Below the pieces are notes generated by a model. That model searched no databases. It saw only the letters and a program-made list of their open reading frames with translations, and was not told where the DNA came from. A stretch of 64,000 bases of DNA from Hemileia vastatrix (taxonomy: Eukaryota; Basidiomycota; Pucciniomycetes; Pucciniales; Zaghouaniaceae), in NCBI GenBank assembly GCA_030280995.1, contig JASXTE010000005.1:21170501-21234500 (forward strand), given 5' to 3'. Positions 63,383-64,000 of this stretch are shown here, piece after piece. Position 1 is the first letter of the stretch. The number at the start of each line of letters is the position of its first letter. A program made the position numbers and the translations under genes.

Positions 63383-64000
63383 TTAAGGTTTTGGTTTTAA
63401 AGGATATTTTGAATGAAAAGATTTTAGGAGTTCAGGAGCGTTAGAAACATTGATGGCTGGTTCCCAGGATGTTTTGTCTGAGTCATTGAGGAAGCCTTCC
63501 CATTCCACAAGGTATTGAAGTTTCCCCTTGCGTATTCTTGAATCAAGGATACGACTTACTTCCCACTCTAGATGATCTTCTACTTCGACCGGTTCCGGAG
63601 GGGGTTGGTTCTTGCCCGGGTATATTTCTCGAGCCAGTTCCAGGAGAGATACATGGAAAACAGGGTGAATCGCCTGCCATTTAGGAGGTAACTTGAGTCG
63701 AAATGCAGTTTTAGAGACTTCAGAGTCAATTTCGAATGGTCCCAAGCGCTTTTCAGCCAGTTTCTTTGATGGTCTTGTTGTTTGGATGTTTCGTGCATTG
63801 AGCCATACTTTGTTGTCTGGTTTAAAGGAAGGAGCAGATTGTCGATGTTTGTCGGCCTTTTCCTTGTATCTTTGAATCGCTGATTCCAAATTTGTTTTAA
63901 GTTCTTCTTGGAGTCGTGATATAGTTCGAAGATAATGTTCCGCAGGATGATTAGTTCCTACATGAATTGAGTTGAATTGAGGATGTCGTCCATAAATGGT
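63383..64000 (-). CDS. pol: Gypsy-4 Pol, C-terminal part with chromodomain (runs off the window)
   Basis: Open frame entering from the right edge and ending at 63383. Visible are the integrase C-terminal region (YGRHPQFNS, AIQRYKEKADKHR, DNKVWLNARNIQT, RLGPFEI, IHPVFHVSLLE) and a chromodomain (EVSRILDSRIRKGKLQYLVEWEGF ... TSWEPAINV). Chromodomain integrases bind modified histones and steer insertion. This stretch is undisturbed, so the element could be fairly young. Its only neighbour downstream is the antisense gene, convergent with it. The upstream part of pol lies outside the window. Confidence 0.9.
   Translation of the reverse strand, partial: TIYGRHPQFNSIHVGTNHPAEHYLRTISRLQEELKTNLESAIQRYKEKADKHRQSAPSFKPDNKVWLNARNIQTTRPSKKLAEKRLGPFEIDSEVSKTAFRLKLPPKWQAIHPVFHVSLLELAREIYPGKNQPPPEPVEVEDHLEWEVSRILDSRIRKGKLQYLVEWEGFLNDSDKTSWEPAINVSNAPELLKSFHSKYPLKPKP

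Overview
The window looks like transposon-dense, AT-rich nuclear DNA of a basidiomycete fungus, most likely a rust (Pucciniales). The grounds are short GT-AG introns (about 60-90 bp), a Tnp2-type CACTA transposase, a Tet-like 2OG-Fe(II) oxygenase of the kind expanded in rusts, and stacked Gypsy and Copia elements. The species assignment is inference; the nested architecture is read directly from the sequence.

Left two thirds (about 386-44140). An old, decayed Gypsy element (Gypsy-2, + strand) is split by one very large DNA transposon at 787-40368. That transposon has 40-bp terminal inverted repeats starting CACCACAGAAAA, each holding a 22-bp palindrome, and a 3-bp target duplication TAT. Removing it with one TAT rejoins the Gypsy-2 protease frame. 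Inside it lie, in order: a SNF2 helicase, a Tnp2 transposase flanked by two divergent paralogous partner genes, about 20 palindromes spaced roughly 100 bp apart, a multi-exon gene of unknown function, a Tet-like oxygenase (minus strand), a cluster of 13 unrelated hairpins, and about 5.8 kb of gene-free AT-rich DNA. Each cargo gene carries an in-frame stop, so this copy is probably dead but not ancient. A much younger Gypsy element (Gypsy-1, 2224-14857, minus strand, LTRs almost identical) sits inside the SNF2 gene with an ACAT duplication.

Gypsy biology. Gypsy-1, the tail of Gypsy-2 and Gypsy-4 (right edge) share one layout: a small gene antisense to pol, between the end of pol and the 3' LTR, encoding a cysteine-cluster protein behind a TATA box near the LTR. 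Gypsy-1 and Gypsy-2 also carry many copies of a short stem-loop followed by TTAAACT, whose stems change in a compensatory way.

Right third. After the Gypsy-2 tail come a truncated chromodomain Gypsy-3 with its 3' LTR (48590-51054), a foldback element holding a solo LTR (51281-51931), a pair of 125-bp MITEs, a second solo LTR, one host-like gene (53482-54186, minus), a decayed Copia element (57677-60683, minus), and Gypsy-4, apparently inserted into the Copia and running off the right edge.

Insertion order read from nesting and decay: Gypsy-2 first, then the giant CACTA-like element, then Gypsy-1.
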